Positions 61,730 to 64,000 of a stretch of DNA of 64,000 nucleotides are shown here, piece after piece. The translations under genes and the position numbers were made by a program. Each line of letters starts with the position of its first letter. The stretch's first letter is position 1. The stretch comes from Pseudoalteromonas lipolytica (lineage in GTDB: Bacteria; Pseudomonadota; Gammaproteobacteria; Enterobacterales; Alteromonadaceae): NCBI RefSeq assembly GCF_900116435.1, contig NZ_FPAZ01000004.1:124001-188000 (forward strand), read 5' to 3'. The notes below the pieces were generated by a model, which made no database searches, had not been told where the DNA came from, and saw only the letters and a list, made by a program, of their open reading frames with translations.

Positions 61730-63994
61730 GTGTCTAAATGGATGTTTATGCTGTACTTAAAAAAAATAATAACCCGTGTTGTAAAATCCTGCCTAATTTT
61801 CAGTTGCGTCAGTATTTCTTCGCTAGCAACGGCTAGCGACAAAGTGGAGTTTGCTTTAGCGCATATTAAAGAATCAATCAGTGTTGATGGCGTTATGGAT
61901 GAAGCTCATTGGCAACAAGCAACAAAAGTACCGCTAAAATATCAGAATGAGCCTAATGAAAAGGGCACGCCACCGGTACACACCGATGCCTACCTGTATG
62001 AAGATGGCCAATACTTGTACGTTGGCTTTATTGCTAAAGACCCTGACCCATCACAAATTCGTGCAGCACTTCGTGACAGAGATACACTGTGGCAAGACGA
62101 TAATGTTGCCCTGATGATCGATACCTTTAACGACGAACGAACGGGTTATGAGTTTTACGTAAACCCACTAGGTGCGCAAGGCGATATGCGCATGACCGAT
62201 ATCGACGATTGGGTGGAAGACCCATCATGGGATGCAATCTGGGATAGTGCAGGTCAAATTACCGATGAGGGTTATGTGGTTGAGATGCGCATTCCCTTTA
62301 CGGCACTGCGTTTTCCAAAAGGTAAAGAACAACTGACTTGGAGCTTGGCTGTTTGGCGTAATTATCCGCGTGATGTGTTTTATCAAATGTCTAACGTAGG
62401 CTTTGACCGTGATGTAAAGTGCAGTTTTTGTCAGTTTGATAAACTAACAGGGTTTGCTGACATGACACAAAGTATGAATATTCAGCTTACCCCGACTTTA
62501 ACTGCGCTTCGTAATGATACAAAAAATACGCTGCCAGGTGATTGGCAAAATGGAGATGTTGATACAGAAGCGGGCCTTGATTTACGCTGGGGCGTCACAC
62601 AAGATGCAGTGATTAATGCAACGATTAACCCTGACTTTTCGCAAGTTGAAGCGGACTCTCTTGAACTTGATGTTAACACCACTTACTCGATTTATTATGC
62701 TGAAAAACGCCCATTCTTTTTAGATGGAGCATCCTATTTTAAAACCAGTCAGTTCGAGTTGTTATATACACGCACAATAGCTGAGCCTGACGTAGGCGTT
62801 AAGTTAACAGGCAAGACCGGTAACCACAGCTATGGGTTTATATATGCAGATGATGACAACACCAGTGTGTTATTACCAACCAACCAAGGCTCATATTTTG
62901 CAAATCTAGGCGATAAAACTCATGCCGCTGTGGGGCGCTATCAATTTGATATTGGTCAAAAAGGCACTATTGGGGTTATGAGTACACACCGGGAAAATGA
63001 TGATTATCATAACTCGGTATTATCACTCGATGGCAGTTATTGGTTTAACCAAACAGACAGCTTGCAATACCAAGTTGCAACAACCGATACAAAAAACTCT
63101 GATTTTTTAGTTGATGTTTATGGCTTAGAAGAAACGCAATCAGATCAGGCCTATAAAGTAGAGTTTAGTCGTACCAAACGTGATTATGAACTGTATGCAA
63201 GCTATGAAAACATTGGTGAGGAGTATCGCTCTGACTTAGGTTATCAAGCAAAAGTTGACTATAAACAAGCTCAACTCGGAGGCGGTCAAACCTGGTATCG
63301 TGATGCCGATGATATTATCACTGAGTACAGCTATAATGCTGAGTGGGATAAAACTTGGGCACAAAATGGTGACCTACTCGAAGAAGAATACGATGGCTTC
63401 TTTACCTTTAAAGGTAAAATGCAGTCACAGACTGAAATCGGCTTTATTCACCGCAATGAATTTTACGCAGGGCAGTTCTTTAATCAAAACATCGCTTATA
63501 TTTATGGCGGTTTTAGGCCCATCCGCGATATCCGCTTTTTACTGTATGCTCTGTATGGCAGCAAAATAGACTACAGCAATGCGCAACTTGGCACGATGGT
63601 GCGTGTCGAGCCTGAAATGACTTGGGATATTAATGACCACTGGCAAGTTCAATTAGAGCATAGTTATAGCTACCTTGATAATGAGCAAAATGAACGCGTT
63701 TATACTGCAAACCTCACTGATTTACGTGTGTATTATAAATTTAATATGCGCTCAATGCTCAAGCTGGTATTGCAATTTAAAGACATAGATCGTGATAAAG
63801 ATGCCTATTTTTCTAACGTGAGTGAAATTAACCGTGATTTCGCCAGCCAATTAGTGTATTCATACAAAATAAATTCACAAACCCTGTTCTATTTAGGTTA
63901 TTCGGATAAAGGCTATCAGGATGACTCTTTAAAAGAGCTAGAACGTGATCAACGAACATTTTTCACAAAACTAAGCTATGCATGGCAGCTTTAG
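61730..63994 (+). CDS. DUF5916 outer-membrane protein with CBM9-like N-terminal domain
   Basis: A 754-residue secreted protein from GTG (in-frame ATGs at 61742 and 61748 are alternatives), with a signal peptide ending near SSLATAS. The N-terminal domain (SISVDGVMDEAHWQQATKV) is the CBM9-like sugar-binding module. The rest is a DUF5916-type membrane barrel with many aromatic strands. Members are found in polysaccharide-degrading marine bacteria and are suspected to bind or import glycans; no activity is established. Confidence 0.87.
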   Translation: MSKWMFMLYLKKIITRVVKSCLIFSCVSISSLATASDKVEFALAHIKESISVDGVMDEAHWQQATKVPLKYQNEPNEKGTPPVHTDAYLYEDGQYLYVGFIAKDPDPSQIRAALRDRDTLWQDDNVALMIDTFNDERTGYEFYVNPLGAQGDMRMTDIDDWVEDPSWDAIWDSAGQITDEGYVVEMRIPFTALRFPKGKEQLTWSLAVWRNYPRDVFYQMSNVGFDRDVKCSFCQFDKLTGFADMTQSMNIQLTPTLTALRNDTKNTLPGDWQNGDVDTEAGLDLRWGVTQDAVINATINPDFSQVEADSLELDVNTTYSIYYAEKRPFFLDGASYFKTSQFELLYTRTIAEPDVGVKLTGKTGNHSYGFIYADDDNTSVLLPTNQGSYFANLGDKTHAAVGRYQFDIGQKGTIGVMSTHRENDDYHNSVLSLDGSYWFNQTDSLQYQVATTDTKNSDFLVDVYGLEETQSDQAYKVEFSRTKRDYELYASYENIGEEYRSDLGYQAKVDYKQAQLGGGQTWYRDADDIITEYSYNAEWDKTWAQNGDLLEEEYDGFFTFKGKMQSQTEIGFIHRNEFYAGQFFNQNIAYIYGGFRPIRDIRFLLYALYGSKIDYSNAQLGTMVRVEPEMTWDINDHWQVQLEHSYSYLDNEQNERVYTANLTDLRVYYKFNMRSMLKLVLQFKDIDRDKDAYFSNVSEINRDFASQLVYSYKINSQTLFYLGYSDKGYQDDSLKELERDQRTFFTKLSYAWQL

Positions 63995-64000
63995 TTATAA

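Noticed and set aside
1..64000. tRNA, rRNA or riboswitch genes
   Set aside because: None was recognised on either strand by eye; a covariance-model scan would be decisive.

Overview
The window looks like chromosome from a marine gammaproteobacterium of the order Alteromonadales, most likely Pseudoalteromonas or a close relative. This is inferred from AT-rich DNA, many outer-membrane and lipoprotein genes, Rhs remnants, a FadE of the large gammaproteobacterial type, an aryl-polyene-type pigment operon, and marine-style surface proteins (CHRD, S8 protease, DUF5916). I could not run database searches, so family names rest on motifs and recall.

Layout. 1-6.7 kb: the 5' part of a very large beta-propeller/PAS/GGDEF/EAL sensor on the minus strand, then an isochorismatase-family hydrolase, a methyl-accepting chemotaxis protein and a CxC membrane protein. 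6.7-9.6 kb: a scarred accessory patch holding a broken Rhs core, an intact Hint plus ParB-like toxin tip with a predicted immunity gene, small cysteine-rich genes and a repeated cassette boundary. 9.6-16.9 kb: a six-repeat CHRD lipoprotein, bfd, a phospholipase D-family lipoprotein, and fadE behind two FadR-like operators. 17.2-19.1 kb: an AbiEi-like/Fic fusion behind 24-bp palindromic repeats, then a second Rhs remnant. 19.3-24.4 kb: a small-molecule kinase/oxidoreductase pair, an orphan binding protein, and upp-uraA, with uraA broken by a 183-bp IS4-like MITE. 24.5-29.2 kb: a three-gene operon that reads as a closed glucosylglycerate cycle. 29.4-33.7 kb: a Fur-box-headed porin/imelysin/di-haem operon. 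33.7-37.4 kb: a periplasmic binding protein, cytochrome b562, zinc-free ribosomal proteins L31/L36 and an aldo/keto reductase. 37.4-43.2 kb: a large S8 protease, an unknown gene and a plant-type dapA. 43.2-60.1 kb: a compact 20-gene aryl-polyene operon. 60.2-64 kb: a DEAD-box helicase and a DUF5916 protein.

How the genes work together. The polyene operon encodes an aromatic starter supply (ammonia lyase plus acyl ligase), two acyl carriers, two ketosynthases with a chain-length-factor-like partner, two dehydratases and a ketoreductase, lipid-type acyltransferases and a glycosyltransferase for attachment, and a LolA/MMPL/lipoprotein export set. It also has a flavoprotein carrying halogenase signatures. 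Its order follows the apeC-to-apeR order of enterobacterial aryl polyene clusters, with the lyase and the flavoprotein as insertions. The glucosylglycerate operon would make the solute from 3-phosphoglycerate and an activated glucose and later recover glucose-1-phosphate and 3-phosphoglycerate. The porin/imelysin/di-haem operon is predicted to be induced by iron starvation.

The most interesting candidates are the lyase- and halogenase-equipped polyene operon, the kinase-phosphatase fusion of the glucosylglycerate cycle, the displaced Rhs toxin tip, and the MITE-broken uracil permease.
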